NCBI RefSeq assembly: GCF_914484835.1
Contig: NZ_CAJZAR010000036.1
Coordinates: forward strand, 1-64,000
Source of the DNA: Paraburkholderia tropica
Lineage (GTDB): Bacteria; Pseudomonadota; Gammaproteobacteria; Burkholderiales; Burkholderiaceae
Reading direction: 5' to 3'
DNA: 64,000 nt
Below, in pieces: positions 8,919-17,149 of this stretch. Below the pieces are notes generated by a model. It saw only the letters and a program-made list of their open reading frames with translations, did not search any database and was not told the origin of the DNA. The position numbers and the translations under genes are program-made. The number at the start of each line of letters is the position of its first letter. Positions within the stretch are counted from its first letter, which is position 1.

Positions 8919-8933
8919 CACGTCATCTCAACC

Positions 8934-9962
8934 TCACTTCTTGTCGACCACCGCCACGGCTTCCTCCACCGTATAAAGCTTGTCGCTCACGCCGCCCGGC
9001 TTGAGCTTGGCGAGTTCCGCGTCGAGCGTTTCGCGCGTCACGCTCACGAGCGGCACCTGAATGTCCTTCGGCATCTTCTTGCCCGCGAGCGCCTGCTGCG
9101 CGACCCAGAACGCCGCCGTCACCGCGCCCGGCGGATTCGACACCGAGGTCGTTTCATAACCCGCGCCCGCCTGGTTCTTCCACCAGTTCAGTTCGTCGTA
9201 GCGATTGCCGAGCACGATGATCGGCGTCGGGCGGCCCGCGGCCTTGAACGCCTGCGCGGTGCCGAAGCCGTCGTCGCCCTGGGTCGTCACGCCGTCGATC
9301 TTCGGCAGCGTCGGCAGCACGCCCGCCACGGCTTTTTGCGCGACCGTCTGCGTCCAGTTGCCGTTGACGCTCGCGACGATCTTCATGCCCGGATACTTCT
9401 TCAGTTCATCGACAATGCCCTGGTGAATCGCTTCATCCACCGACACACCGGCGAGGCCGCGCACTTCGAGCAGCGTGCCCTTGCCGTTCAGACGCTTCGC
9501 CAGATAGTCGACCTGATTCGCGCCCCACGCGTGGAAATCGAACGACACGCGATACGCGCACGGCTCGGTCACGATGCCGTCGTACGACACCACGACGATG
9601 CCCGCCGCACACGCCTGCTTGATCACGCCGTTGAGCGCCGTGGGCGAAGCCGCATCCACGACGATCGCGTTATAGCCTTGCAGGATCAGGTTCTGGATCT
9701 GCTGCGCCTGCTCGGTCACCTGGTTCTCGGCCGTGGTGAAGGTGGGCGCCGCCGCGACGCGCTTCTGCGCGACCGCTTCGTTCGTCACCGTCTGCCAGTC
9801 CTTGATCATGGTCTGCCGCCACGCGTTGCCCGCGTAGTTGTTCGACAGCGCGATCTTCTTCGTCGCCGTGCTCGTTTGCGACACTTGCGCGTGCGCGCCC
9901 GTCGCCGCAAACGCGAGGCTCATCAGCGCCACCGCGCCGGCAATGTGGCTCAATTTACGCAT
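8934..9962 (-). CDS. Sugar ABC transporter periplasmic substrate-binding protein (RbsB type)
   Basis: 342 residues. The signal peptide (residues 1-25, ending GAHAQ) is followed by a type I periplasmic binding fold: KIALSNNYAGNAWRQTMIKD, QIQNLILQGYNAIVVDAASP, AGIVVVSYDG, VTTQGDDGFGTAQAFKAAGR. It captures a sugar or sugar lactone in the periplasm for the permeases at 11034-12979. It is the last gene of the operon that starts with the ATPase at 14589, an unusual terminal position. The start codon has GGAG about 10 bp upstream. Confidence 0.9.
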   Translation of the reverse strand: MRKLSHIAGAVALMSLAFAATGAHAQVSQTSTATKKIALSNNYAGNAWRQTMIKDWQTVTNEAVAQKRVAAAPTFTTAENQVTEQAQQIQNLILQGYNAIVVDAASPTALNGVIKQACAAGIVVVSYDGIVTEPCAYRVSFDFHAWGANQVDYLAKRLNGKGTLLEVRGLAGVSVDEAIHQGIVDELKKYPGMKIVASVNGNWTQTVAQKAVAGVLPTLPKIDGVTTQGDDGFGTAQAFKAAGRPTPIIVLGNRYDELNWWKNQAGAGYETTSVSNPPGAVTAAFWVAQQALAGKKMPKDIQVPLVSVTRETLDAELAKLKPGGVSDKLYTVEEAVAVVDKK

Positions 9963-10016
9963 GGAAAGTCATCTCCTCTGAAGTGTTCTTGTCTTGCGGG
10001 ATGCTGCGATATCGAA

Positions 10017-10919
10017 TCAGCGCGCGCCGCGCACGCCAACCGGCAGCGAATAGACCGAGGTCGTCGCCGTGATGAACAGGCAGTTGCGGTTGAGGCCGCC
10101 GAAGGTCAGGTTCGCGACCGCCTCGGGAATCAGGATCTTGCCGAGCAGTGTGCCGTCCGGCGCGTAGCAATGCACGCCGTCGGCGGCGCTGGTCCAGACG
10201 TTGCCGTGTTCGTCCACGCGCAGACCGTCGGGAATGCCCTGCTCCATCTCCACGAAAATGCGGCCGTTCGTGAGTCGCCCGTCGCGCACGTCGAACACGC
10301 GAATATGGCGCGGGCCGTTCTCGACATGCGAGGCGCCCGAGTCGGCGATATAGAGCTTCGATTCATCGGGCGAGAACGCGAGGCCGTTCGGCTTGACGAA
10401 GTCGTCGGCGACTCGGCGCGGCTCCAGCGCGCCGCGCACGAACGCATAGACGTGGCAGCCGCTGATTTCGCTTTCGGCGCGATAGCCTTCGTAGTCGCTG
10501 AGAATGCCGTAATCGGGATCGGTGAACCAGATCGTGCCTTGCGAATCGACCACGAGATCGTTCGGCGAATTCAGGCGCTTGCCATCGTAATGCGAGGCCA
10601 GCACGGTCACGCTGCCGTCGTGCTCGGTGCGCGAAATGCAGCGCCTGCCGTGCTCGCAGCTCACGAGCCGCCCTTCGCCGTCGCGCGTGTTGCCGTTGCT
10701 GAAATTCGCGTTCGCGCGGAACACGCCCACGCCCATGCCGGGCGCCCAGCGCATCATGCGGTTGTTCGGAATGTCGCTCCACACGAGCAGGTCGCTCGCC
10801 GGAAAATACACCGGCCCTTCGGTCCACAGACAGTCGCCCGCGATCTTCTGCAACAGCGCGTTGGGCTGGATCAGCCGCCGAAAACGCGGATCGTGCACTT
10901 CGTGGTCGTGCGCGTTCAT
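10017..10919 (-). CDS. SMP-30/gluconolactonase-family sugar lactonase
   Basis: 300 residues of a six-bladed beta-propeller lactonase. Visible features are the N-terminal glutamate region LWTEGPVYFPASDLLVWSDI, RLNSPNDLVVDSQGTIWFTD with the metal-binding Asn-Asp, and FVKPNGLAFSPDESKLYIAD with the second conserved Asn-Gly and Asp. Family members hydrolyse aldonolactones using a divalent cation. GGAG lies 6 bp before the ATG. Embedded in the ABC operon, it probably opens the lactone made by a sugar dehydrogenase that is not evident in the window. Confidence 0.9.
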   Translation of the reverse strand: MNAHDHEVHDPRFRRLIQPNALLQKIAGDCLWTEGPVYFPASDLLVWSDIPNNRMMRWAPGMGVGVFRANANFSNGNTRDGEGRLVSCEHGRRCISRTEHDGSVTVLASHYDGKRLNSPNDLVVDSQGTIWFTDPDYGILSDYEGYRAESEISGCHVYAFVRGALEPRRVADDFVKPNGLAFSPDESKLYIADSGASHVENGPRHIRVFDVRDGRLTNGRIFVEMEQGIPDGLRVDEHGNVWTSAADGVHCYAPDGTLLGKILIPEAVANLTFGGLNRNCLFITATTSVYSLPVGVRGAR

Positions 10920-11033
10920 GGTGTCTCCTTGTTATTCGATGAAGGTGGCGCTCGATGGCGGGCGCAACAACAGAGGCGCAGGCGCATCCCGCGCCGCGCC
11001 ACCTCCAGTTAATCAGGCATCCTTAGATAACGA

Positions 11034-12044
11034 TCAGCGCAGCTTCTGCCCGCCCGCAACGGCGGTGACCGCGATGATGAGCACGCCGTAGACGAGCGAG
11101 CGCACGCCCGCGTCCGCGCCCACGGCATTGAGGATCGACGTCATCATGAAGAGGAACATCGACGCGCCCCAGACGCCGAGAATCGAAGCCTTGCCGCCCG
11201 TCACGAGCGTGCCGCCGATCACGACCACGGCAATCGAGATCAGCATGTACTCGACGCCCATGTCGAGCGCCGCGCCGCCCGCGACCGCCGCGAGACACAC
11301 GGCCGCGAGCGAGGCGATGATCGCCGAGAGCACGTAGGCGGTGCAGCGCGTGCGATGCACGTTCACGCCCGCGAGCCACGCGGCGCGCGCGTTCTGGCCG
11401 ACCGCCGAAAGCCGCCGTCCGTACACACTGCGATGCATGAGCAGCGCGATCAGCAGCGAGAGCACCACGGCGAGCAGCGCGAGATACGGAATGTGCAGCA
11501 GGCGTCCGGTCGCGAAGTTGCCGAGCGCGGCGGGCGGCGCGGGCAGATTGCCGCCCTGCGTGATCGCCACCGACTGGATGATGAAGCTGGAAGACAGCGT
11601 GGCGATGATCGGCGGAATGCGCAGCAGGCGAATCAGCGCGTAATTGACGAGGCCGACCGCGAGTCCCACGCCGATCACCGCGATAATGCCGAGCGCGATG
11701 CGCGCGTCGCTGCCGTTCATCACGTGCATGCCGATCACGCCCGCGAGCGCGATCGTCGACGGCACCGAGAGGTCGATGTTGCCGGTCCCCGAAGTGATGA
11801 CGAGCATCTGTCCGAGCCCGACGAGCACCATGAAAATGCCGTAAACCAGCGCGGTTTCGAGCACGTTGGCGGCGACCGGCAAGCCGAAGAAACCCACCGT
11901 CGCGGCCCACACCAGCACGGCACCCGCAAACGACAGCGCCCACGGTGCGTCGAGCGCTCTAACGCGTGCGAACAGGCCCGCTTGCGCGGATTCAGCGGAA
12001 TCGGCGGGCGTGGCGGCGACGCCGCCGGAACGAGGCGTCGTCAT
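11034..12044 (-). CDS. Sugar ABC transporter permease (RbsC type), second
   Basis: 336-residue inner-membrane permease with roughly 9-10 hydrophobic segments. It has the family pattern GNIDLSVPSTIALAGVIG near the fourth segment and the cytoplasmic loop RSVYGRRLSAVGQNARAAWL that contacts the ATPase. It overlaps the upstream permease gene by 4 bp (ATGA), so the two are coupled and probably form a heterodimer. It belongs to the five-gene operon running from 14589 down to 8934. Confidence 0.9.
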   Translation of the reverse strand: MTTPRSGGVAATPADSAESAQAGLFARVRALDAPWALSFAGAVLVWAATVGFFGLPVAANVLETALVYGIFMVLVGLGQMLVITSGTGNIDLSVPSTIALAGVIGMHVMNGSDARIALGIIAVIGVGLAVGLVNYALIRLLRIPPIIATLSSSFIIQSVAITQGGNLPAPPAALGNFATGRLLHIPYLALLAVVLSLLIALLMHRSVYGRRLSAVGQNARAAWLAGVNVHRTRCTAYVLSAIIASLAAVCLAAVAGGAALDMGVEYMLISIAVVVIGGTLVTGGKASILGVWGASMFLFMMTSILNAVGADAGVRSLVYGVLIIAVTAVAGGQKLR

Positions 12045-12979
12045 TGGCGCTCTCCGTTACGTTGAAGCAGGACGCGCAGCGACAGCACGACGATCAGGAT
12101 CGCGCCCTGCATGCCCACCTGCCAGTCCGACGAAATGTTGAGGAACGCGAGGAACGACGCCGCGAGCGTGAGCGTGATCGCACCGAGCACCGCGCCGACC
12201 ACCGAGACGCGTCCGCCCACGAATTCGCCGCCGCCGAGGATCACGGCCGCGATCGAGAGCAGCGTGTAGCGCAGCGCGATGTTGGCGTCGGCGGAAGTCG
12301 TCAGGCCGAGCAGCGCGAGACCCGAGAGCACGCCGAAGATGCCGGCCACGCCGTACATCAGCGCGCGGCGTCCGACCAGCGACCAGCCGAAGCGGCTCAC
12401 GGCGCGCGGATTGCCGCCGACCGCGCGGCTGCGCACGCCCGCCGAACTGCGCATCAGCAGGAAGTGCGCGACCACGGCGATCACCGCCGACCAGACGATG
12501 GGCGCGGCCACGAGCGGCGTCTGGAAGCTCATCGCCGAGCCGAGCCAGCCGGGGCTGTTGCCGCCCGGCGACGGCAGCAGCACGATCGCGAGCCCGCTCC
12601 AGACGAACGAGAGACCGAGCGTGACGACGATCGACGGAATGCGGCGAATCTCGATCAACGCGCCGATGGCCGCATAACCGGCCACGCAAGCGGCGAGCGC
12701 GAGCACGCCGAGCAGCGGATGCTGATCGAGGATCGTCGCGCCGATGCAGGCGACGAGGCTCACGAACGGCCCGATCGAGAGATCGAGGTCGTTCACGGTG
12801 ATGATCGCGAGTTGCGCGAGCGTCGCGAGCACCAGCGGCACCGCGAGATTGAGCAGCAGATTCGAGCCGAAATAACTGAGCGTGGCCGGTTGCAGAAACA
12901 GGATCGGCACCAGCACCGCGCACAGCGAAACGGCGGGCAACATCGTGCGCAAACGCGCCTGGGTCATCACAGTACTCAT
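12041..12979 (-). CDS. Sugar ABC transporter permease (RbsC type), first
   Basis: 312-residue permease. It carries LAIITVNDLDLSIGPFVSLV, the counterpart of the substrate-path helix, and the coupling loop RSSAGVRSRAVGGNPRAVSR. The start at 12979 overlaps the stop of the ATPase gene by 4 bp. An in-frame extension to 13336 would run through the ATPase gene and is not credible. Paired with the permease at 11034-12044. Confidence 0.9.
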   Translation of the reverse strand: MSTVMTQARLRTMLPAVSLCAVLVPILFLQPATLSYFGSNLLLNLAVPLVLATLAQLAIITVNDLDLSIGPFVSLVACIGATILDQHPLLGVLALAACVAGYAAIGALIEIRRIPSIVVTLGLSFVWSGLAIVLLPSPGGNSPGWLGSAMSFQTPLVAAPIVWSAVIAVVAHFLLMRSSAGVRSRAVGGNPRAVSRFGWSLVGRRALMYGVAGIFGVLSGLALLGLTTSADANIALRYTLLSIAAVILGGGEFVGGRVSVVGAVLGAITLTLAASFLAFLNISSDWQVGMQGAILIVVLSLRVLLQRNGERQ

Positions 12980-14589
12980 GCAGCCAGCTCCTCGAAGCTC
13001 GCTGCAAGCAGCGCTTCTTCCGTGCATTCGCCCGCGTGCAGCACGCGCGTGACGCGGCGCGAGCGGAACACGAAGGTGCGGTCGCAATAGGCGAGTTCGT
13101 CGTTTTCGGTCGTGTACCAGACGAAGGTGCGGCCCTTCGCGGCTTCGGCGCGCACGAGCGCGTAGATCTCGCGCTTGGTGCCGATATCGACGCCGCGCGT
13201 GGGATCGTCCATCAGAATGAGCGAGGCGTTCGAGGCGAGCGCGCGCGCGAACAGCACCTTCTGCTGATTGCCGCCCGAGAGCGAGAGGATGTTCGATTGC
13301 ATCGACGCGCCGCGTATGCCGATCTTCGTGCGCCACGTTTCCACCAGCGCACGCGCGGCCTTGAAGTCGATCAGCCAGCCTAGGCCTTTCGCGGCGCCAC
13401 TGCTCGCGGCATCGTTCGTGTCGTGCGCCGTCATGCCGCCGCGCCCGAGCCAGCGCACGTCGAGATTCTGTGCGATCGACCAGACCGGAAACACGCCGTC
13501 GCGCGCGCGGTCGCCCGCGACGAAGGCCACGCTGTCGCGCGAGGCGCGTTGTGCGATGTCGTAGATCGCCAGCAGCGTTTCGGTTTGCCCTTGCCCCGCG
13601 AGGCCGCCGAAGCCGATCACTTCGCCGCGCGACGCGTCGATTTCGGCGCGCCGGTGCGGCCCGATCACCCAGCGATAATCGCGCGTGGCGTGCTCGCGCG
13701 CCGTCTGCGCGGCGGCATCTTCGCGCGGCGCGTTCGCCACTTCCACATGCTGGCCCATCGCCTGAATGATCGCGTCGCGCGTGAGATTTTCGCGCGGCAG
13801 AATGCGCACGAGCTTGCCGTCACGCATCACCATCACGCGGTCGGCCACGCGCTCGATTTCGCCGAGCATGTGCGTGACGAGCAAACACGTCACGCCGCGC
13901 GCGTTGGCCTTGCGCACGTAGGCGAGCAGTTGTTCGGCCGTGTGCGCGTCGAGGCTCGACGTGGGTTCGTCGAGAATCACGAGACGCACGGGCGTATCGG
14001 TTTCCGTGAATGCGCGCGCGATTTCCACCATCTGCCGCTGCGTGAGCGTGAGGTCGGAAACGAGTTCCGCGCCGCTCAGGCCGCAGCCCGGAAAGATTTC
14101 GGCGAGCTTCTCGCGCATCAGCGTGCTCGCGCGCTTGCGCCAGCCGCGTCCGCGCAGACGCGGATGCACGACGCACATGTTCTCCGCGATGCTCAGGTTC
14201 GGACAGAGCGACAGCTCCTGGAACACGCAGCGCACGCCCGCGAGTCGCGCGGCGTCGGCGTCGTAATGCGGCGCGGACGCGCCATGCGTTTCGATGCGGC
14301 CGTCGGTGGGCGTATACACGCCCGCGAGCACCGCCATCAAGGTCGATTTGCCCGCGCCGTTATGCCCGGCGATGCCGACGCATTCGCCCGCGAGGAAATC
14401 GAAATCGATATCGGACAAGGCCCTCACATTGCCGAAGGACTTGCCGATGCCAGAAAAACGTATCAGGGGGGACGCGCTTTGTTTCGACTCGATGTTATCG
14501 ATCACATCCGTGCTCCGAAAAACCTTCGCGGCGGGCGTCTCTCCAGGCCGCGACACGTTCGTGTCCGCCCCGGCGACGCTGGTCTCCAT
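12976..14589 (-). CDS. Sugar ABC transporter ATP-binding protein (RbsA type, two ATPase domains)
   Basis: 537 residues. Domain 1 (about 40-270) has Walker A GHNGAGKST, signature region LTLTQRQMVEIARAF and Walker B VILDEPTSSLD. Domain 2 (about 305-530) has the usual degenerate P-loop of this family (FGGLAGQGQTE), signature LSGGNQQKVLFARAL and LILMDDPTRGVD, with Asp-Asp in place of Asp-Glu as often seen in RbsA. About 40 extra residues precede domain 1. GGAG lies 7 bp before the ATG and a predicted GntR box 32 bp before it. First gene of the transporter-lactonase operon. Confidence 0.92.
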   Translation of the reverse strand: METSVAGADTNVSRPGETPAAKVFRSTDVIDNIESKQSASPLIRFSGIGKSFGNVRALSDIDFDFLAGECVGIAGHNGAGKSTLMAVLAGVYTPTDGRIETHGASAPHYDADAARLAGVRCVFQELSLCPNLSIAENMCVVHPRLRGRGWRKRASTLMREKLAEIFPGCGLSGAELVSDLTLTQRQMVEIARAFTETDTPVRLVILDEPTSSLDAHTAEQLLAYVRKANARGVTCLLVTHMLGEIERVADRVMVMRDGKLVRILPRENLTRDAIIQAMGQHVEVANAPREDAAAQTAREHATRDYRWVIGPHRRAEIDASRGEVIGFGGLAGQGQTETLLAIYDIAQRASRDSVAFVAGDRARDGVFPVWSIAQNLDVRWLGRGGMTAHDTNDAASSGAAKGLGWLIDFKAARALVETWRTKIGIRGASMQSNILSLSGGNQQKVLFARALASNASLILMDDPTRGVDIGTKREIYALVRAEAAKGRTFVWYTTENDELAYCDRTFVFRSRRVTRVLHAGECTEEALLAASFEELAA

Positions 14590-14620
14590 GCTTTTACTCC
14601 ATCTCGATGACGGAGGCTTT

Positions 14621-14633
14621 CTAATATACTAAT
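14621..14633 (-). promoter_or_regulatory. Predicted GntR box upstream of the sugar ABC operon
   Basis: CTAATATACTAAT, the best palindrome of the three related boxes, lies 32 bp upstream of the RbsA-type start, where a repressor could block transcription. It links this operon to the GntR regulator 10 kb away. Confidence 0.65.
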
Positions 14634-14771
14634 GTTGCGGAAAACTTCAGACCCATAGGGATTTGCCCTAGACGGAGCACCGGCAGCGCGGCGCGCGGGC
14701 TTGCGGAAAGTGAGGGAAAGCGCGGGAAAACGATGCGCAATGAGGCGGCCGTTCGAGTCTAAGGACCGAAT

Positions 14772-14823
14772 CGATATCGTTCTAATGAAAAACCGGACGC
14801 TTTCGATATCGGTTTCGATATCG
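14772..14823. promoter_or_regulatory. Three CGATATCG palindromes
   Basis: The 8-bp palindrome occurs at 14772-14779, 14804-14811 and 14816-14823. The last two are 12 bp apart start to start and share the TTTCGATATCG context. They may be operators for a second regulator of the ABC operon. Confidence 0.35.
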
Positions 14824-14946
14824 CAGCCGCTGCGTGAGGGACGCAGCCTGATCCGACATAGTGGGATGCAGTGACTGTTTTTGCCGATTCGCCGCCGCAT
14901 TGCACGACGGCGAACCGCAGTCTTTAAAGCGCAGAGTCGGGTCCGA

Positions 14947-15909
14947 TCAAACCGGATTCAGCGCACTCGCGCCGCCGAGCACGGCCGCGACGTTATCGAG
15001 CGCGGTGAAACCCATCTGGTCGCGCGTTTCCACCGTGGCGCTCGCCATATGCGGCGTGAGGAACACGTTGTCGAGCGTGGCGAAGCGCGGATCGACGTTC
15101 GGCTCGCCGCGATAGACATCGAGGCCCGCGCCGCGCAGCTGCCCCGAGGTCAGCGCCGCGTACAGCGCATCTTCATCGACGAGACCGCCGCGCGCCGCGT
15201 TCACGAAGATCGCGTCTTTCGGCAGGAGTCCGAATTCGCGCGTGGTCATTAGCGGCGCGCCGCCGCCGGGCACGTGCAGCGTCAGCACCAGGCTGTGCGG
15301 CAGCATGGCGTCGAGGCTCTCGTAATACGTCGCGCCGTTTTCGAGCGCAGGCGCGGCACGCTGAATATCCGTATAGATCACGCGCATACCGAAGCCTTGC
15401 GCGCGCCGCGCGACCGCGCGACCGATGCGCCCAAACCCGACGATGCCGAGCGTCTTACCGTTCACGCGCGTGCCGAGCATGTCGGTCATGCCGAACGACT
15501 TGCCCCAGCCCGCGCGCATGATGCGCTCGTATTCCGACGCGCGGCGGCAAGCCGCCAGCACCAGCAGCATCGTGAAGTCGGCGGTGCATTCGGTCAGCGC
15601 GTCGGGCGCGTTCGTCACGACGATGCCGCGTGCGCGCGCCGCCGCCACATCCATATGATCGACGCCCGCGCTCGCGTTCGCGATGATCTTCAGCGTCGGC
15701 GGCAAGGCGGCGATGTGCTCGGCCTGAAGGCCCGACTTCTTGCCGATCAGCACGGCGGGCAGCGCGTGCTTCGTGCAGAAGTCGACCACGGACGCCGCGT
15801 CCATGTCGGCGTCGGTCACGTAGGCGTGAAATTCGGCTTCCGCGCGCTGCGCCACGGCAGCGGGAACCTTGCGTGCGATGAGCAGTCGGGTGCGTTGAGT
15901 GTCCGGCAT
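14947..15909 (-). CDS. D-2-hydroxyacid dehydrogenase (NAD(P)-dependent)
   Basis: 320 residues. The nucleotide-binding fold is marked by LGIVGFGRIGRAVARRA. The catalytic Arg lies in VNAARGGLVDEDALYAAL and the active-site His in FLTPHMASAT, as in glyoxylate/hydroxypyruvate reductases. A substrate loop (ANASAGVDHMDV) is also typical. The start at 15909 has GGAAAG upstream; the in-frame codon at 15957 gives a non-conserved extension. It is divergent from the SDR-MFS-VOC genes across a region with paired 23-bp operators, suggesting a role in the same carbon-source pathway. The substrate is unknown. Confidence 0.9.
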   Translation of the reverse strand: MPDTQRTRLLIARKVPAAVAQRAEAEFHAYVTDADMDAASVVDFCTKHALPAVLIGKKSGLQAEHIAALPPTLKIIANASAGVDHMDVAAARARGIVVTNAPDALTECTADFTMLLVLAACRRASEYERIMRAGWGKSFGMTDMLGTRVNGKTLGIVGFGRIGRAVARRAQGFGMRVIYTDIQRAAPALENGATYYESLDAMLPHSLVLTLHVPGGGAPLMTTREFGLLPKDAIFVNAARGGLVDEDALYAALTSGQLRGAGLDVYRGEPNVDPRFATLDNVFLTPHMASATVETRDQMGFTALDNVAAVLGGASALNPV

Positions 15910-15967
15910 CGTGCTTTCCTTTGGGTCGAATGACGACGAGAGACTACGAAGCCGCACACCGATGCGT

Positions 15968-15990
15968 CAATCTTGATTCGATCAATCAAC
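15968..15990 (-). promoter_or_regulatory. 23-bp operator copy 1 (dehydrogenase side)
   Basis: On the minus strand it begins GTTGATTGATCGAATCAAG and matches copy 2 at 22 of 23 positions, in opposite orientation. It lies 59-81 bp upstream of the hydroxyacid dehydrogenase start. The core TTGATT-N5-AATCAA is a perfect inverted repeat, as expected for a dimeric repressor. No regulator for it is encoded next door. Confidence 0.7.
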
Positions 15991-16044
15991 TTATCGGCCG
16001 CTATCGCTCAAGCGCGCCGTTCACTACGCTATTCACACGCAGTG

Positions 16045-16131
16045 CTTTAATTCGCGCCCTTAATTCGCGGACTTCATTGCGGACTGAATCACGAACCTAA
16101 GCGCGGACTTAATCACCGACTTCATCGCGCA
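16045..16131 (+). repeat. 12-bp degenerate tandem repeat, about seven units
   Basis: Successive units read CTTTAATTCGCGCC, CTTAATTCGCGGA, CTTCATTGCGGA, CTGAATCACGAA, CCTAAGCGCGGA, CTTAATCACCGA and CTTCATCGCGCA. The approximate consensus is CTTAATCGCGGA. The array lies between two operators in a divergent promoter region and is not translated in any obvious gene. Confidence 0.6.
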
Positions 16132-16207
16132 TGTCTTTTGCGCGTCCCGTCTCGCGCGCCGCATCGGGACATTCCCTGATGGCCCCCCGGCTGGCAAGCC
16201 CTCTGAT

Positions 16208-16230
16208 GTTGATTGATCCAATCAAGATTG
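16208..16230 (+). promoter_or_regulatory. 23-bp operator copy 2 (SDR side)
   Basis: It begins GTTGATTGATCCAATCAAG and is the inverted counterpart of 15968-15990 with a single mismatch. It lies 65-87 bp upstream of the SDR start, almost the same spacing as copy 1 to its own gene. Confidence 0.7.
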
Positions 16231-16294
16231 CTGCCCGTGTCAGCCGAATGCAATCCTTTTTCCGTGTTCAACCGAATCGACCAGAGGACGGGAA

Positions 16295-17101
16295 ATGTCT
16301 GCATCGACGCCTGAATCGAAACCCGCATCGTCCCCCGCATCGCCACGCGCATTGCCTCGCATCGCGGCCGTCACCGGCGCGGGTTCCGGCATCGGCCGCG
16401 CCACGGCCATCGCGCTCGCGAGGAATGGCTTCACGGTCGCGCTGATCGGACGCCGCCTCGAACCCTTGCTCGATACGCAGGAAGCGATCGGCCTGACCGG
16501 CGGCGAGGCGCAGCCCTTCACCGCCGACGTGACCGATGCCGACTCCGTCGAGCACGCCTTCGCGCAGATCGCTCAGCGCTTCGGCCGTCTCGACGTGCTG
16601 TTCAACAATGCGGGCCGCAACGCGGGCGCGGTGCCGCTCGAAGACTACGAACTCGATCTCTGGAACGACGTCGTCGCCACCAATCTCACCGGCGTGTTTC
16701 TGTGCGCGCGCGCCGCGTATCGGCAGATGAAAGCGCAGTCGCCGCAAGGCGGGCGCATCATCAACAACGGTTCGATCTCCGCGCACTCGCCGCGTCCGAA
16801 CACGATCGCCTACACCGCGACCAAGCACGCGGTGACCGGCATCACGCGCTCGATCGCACTCGACGGCCGCGCGTACAAGATCGCGTGCGGCCAGATCGAC
16901 ATCGGCAACGCGGCCACGCCGCTCACGGAACGTATGAACAAAGGCGTCCTGCAGGCCGATGGCCGGCTCGCGCCCGAAGCGCGCATGGACGTGGAGCACG
17001 TGGCGAATGCGGTCGTGCATATGGCGACGCTGCCGCCCGAGGCCAACATTCTCGACATGACGATCATGGCGACCACGATGCCGTTCGTCGGCCGCGGATA
17101 A
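16295..17101 (+). CDS. SDR-family oxidoreductase
   Basis: 268-residue short-chain dehydrogenase. The cofactor motif is [15 protein letters not shown] (residues about 25-40), followed by [11 protein letters not shown] and the catalytic Ser of NNGSISAHS with YTATK. R-R in LIGRRLEPL suggests that NADP use is possible. An unusual Ser/Pro/Ala N-terminal stretch of about 20 residues precedes the fold. GAGGACGGGAA lies just before the ATG. First gene of an SDR-MFS-VOC cluster under operator copy 2. The substrate is not evident. Confidence 0.88.
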   Translation: MSASTPESKPASSPASPRALPRIAAVTGAGSGIGRATAIALARNGFTVALIGRRLEPLLDTQEAIGLTGGEAQPFTADVTDADSVEHAFAQIAQRFGRLDVLFNNAGRNAGAVPLEDYELDLWNDVVATNLTGVFLCARAAYRQMKAQSPQGGRIINNGSISAHSPRPNTIAYTATKHAVTGITRSIALDGRAYKIACGQIDIGNAATPLTERMNKGVLQADGRLAPEARMDVEHVANAVVHMATLPPEANILDMTIMATTMPFVGRG

Positions 17102-17149
17102 CGACACGAAGCGGACCGCATAAAAAAGCCGCCTGACATGGAGACACCG

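Larger units (their letters stand above)
14590..14946. other. Control region of the sugar ABC operon (no gene)
   Basis: 357 bp without a convincing gene. It lies upstream of the ATPase gene and downstream of the hydroxyacid dehydrogenase stop. It holds the predicted GntR box and three CGATATCG octamers. No clear terminator was seen. Confidence 0.6.
15910..16294. other. Divergent control region, dehydrogenase / SDR operon
   Basis: 385 bp with no gene. It contains two inverted 23-bp operator copies and, between them, a 12-bp degenerate tandem repeat. These are listed separately. Confidence 0.7.
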
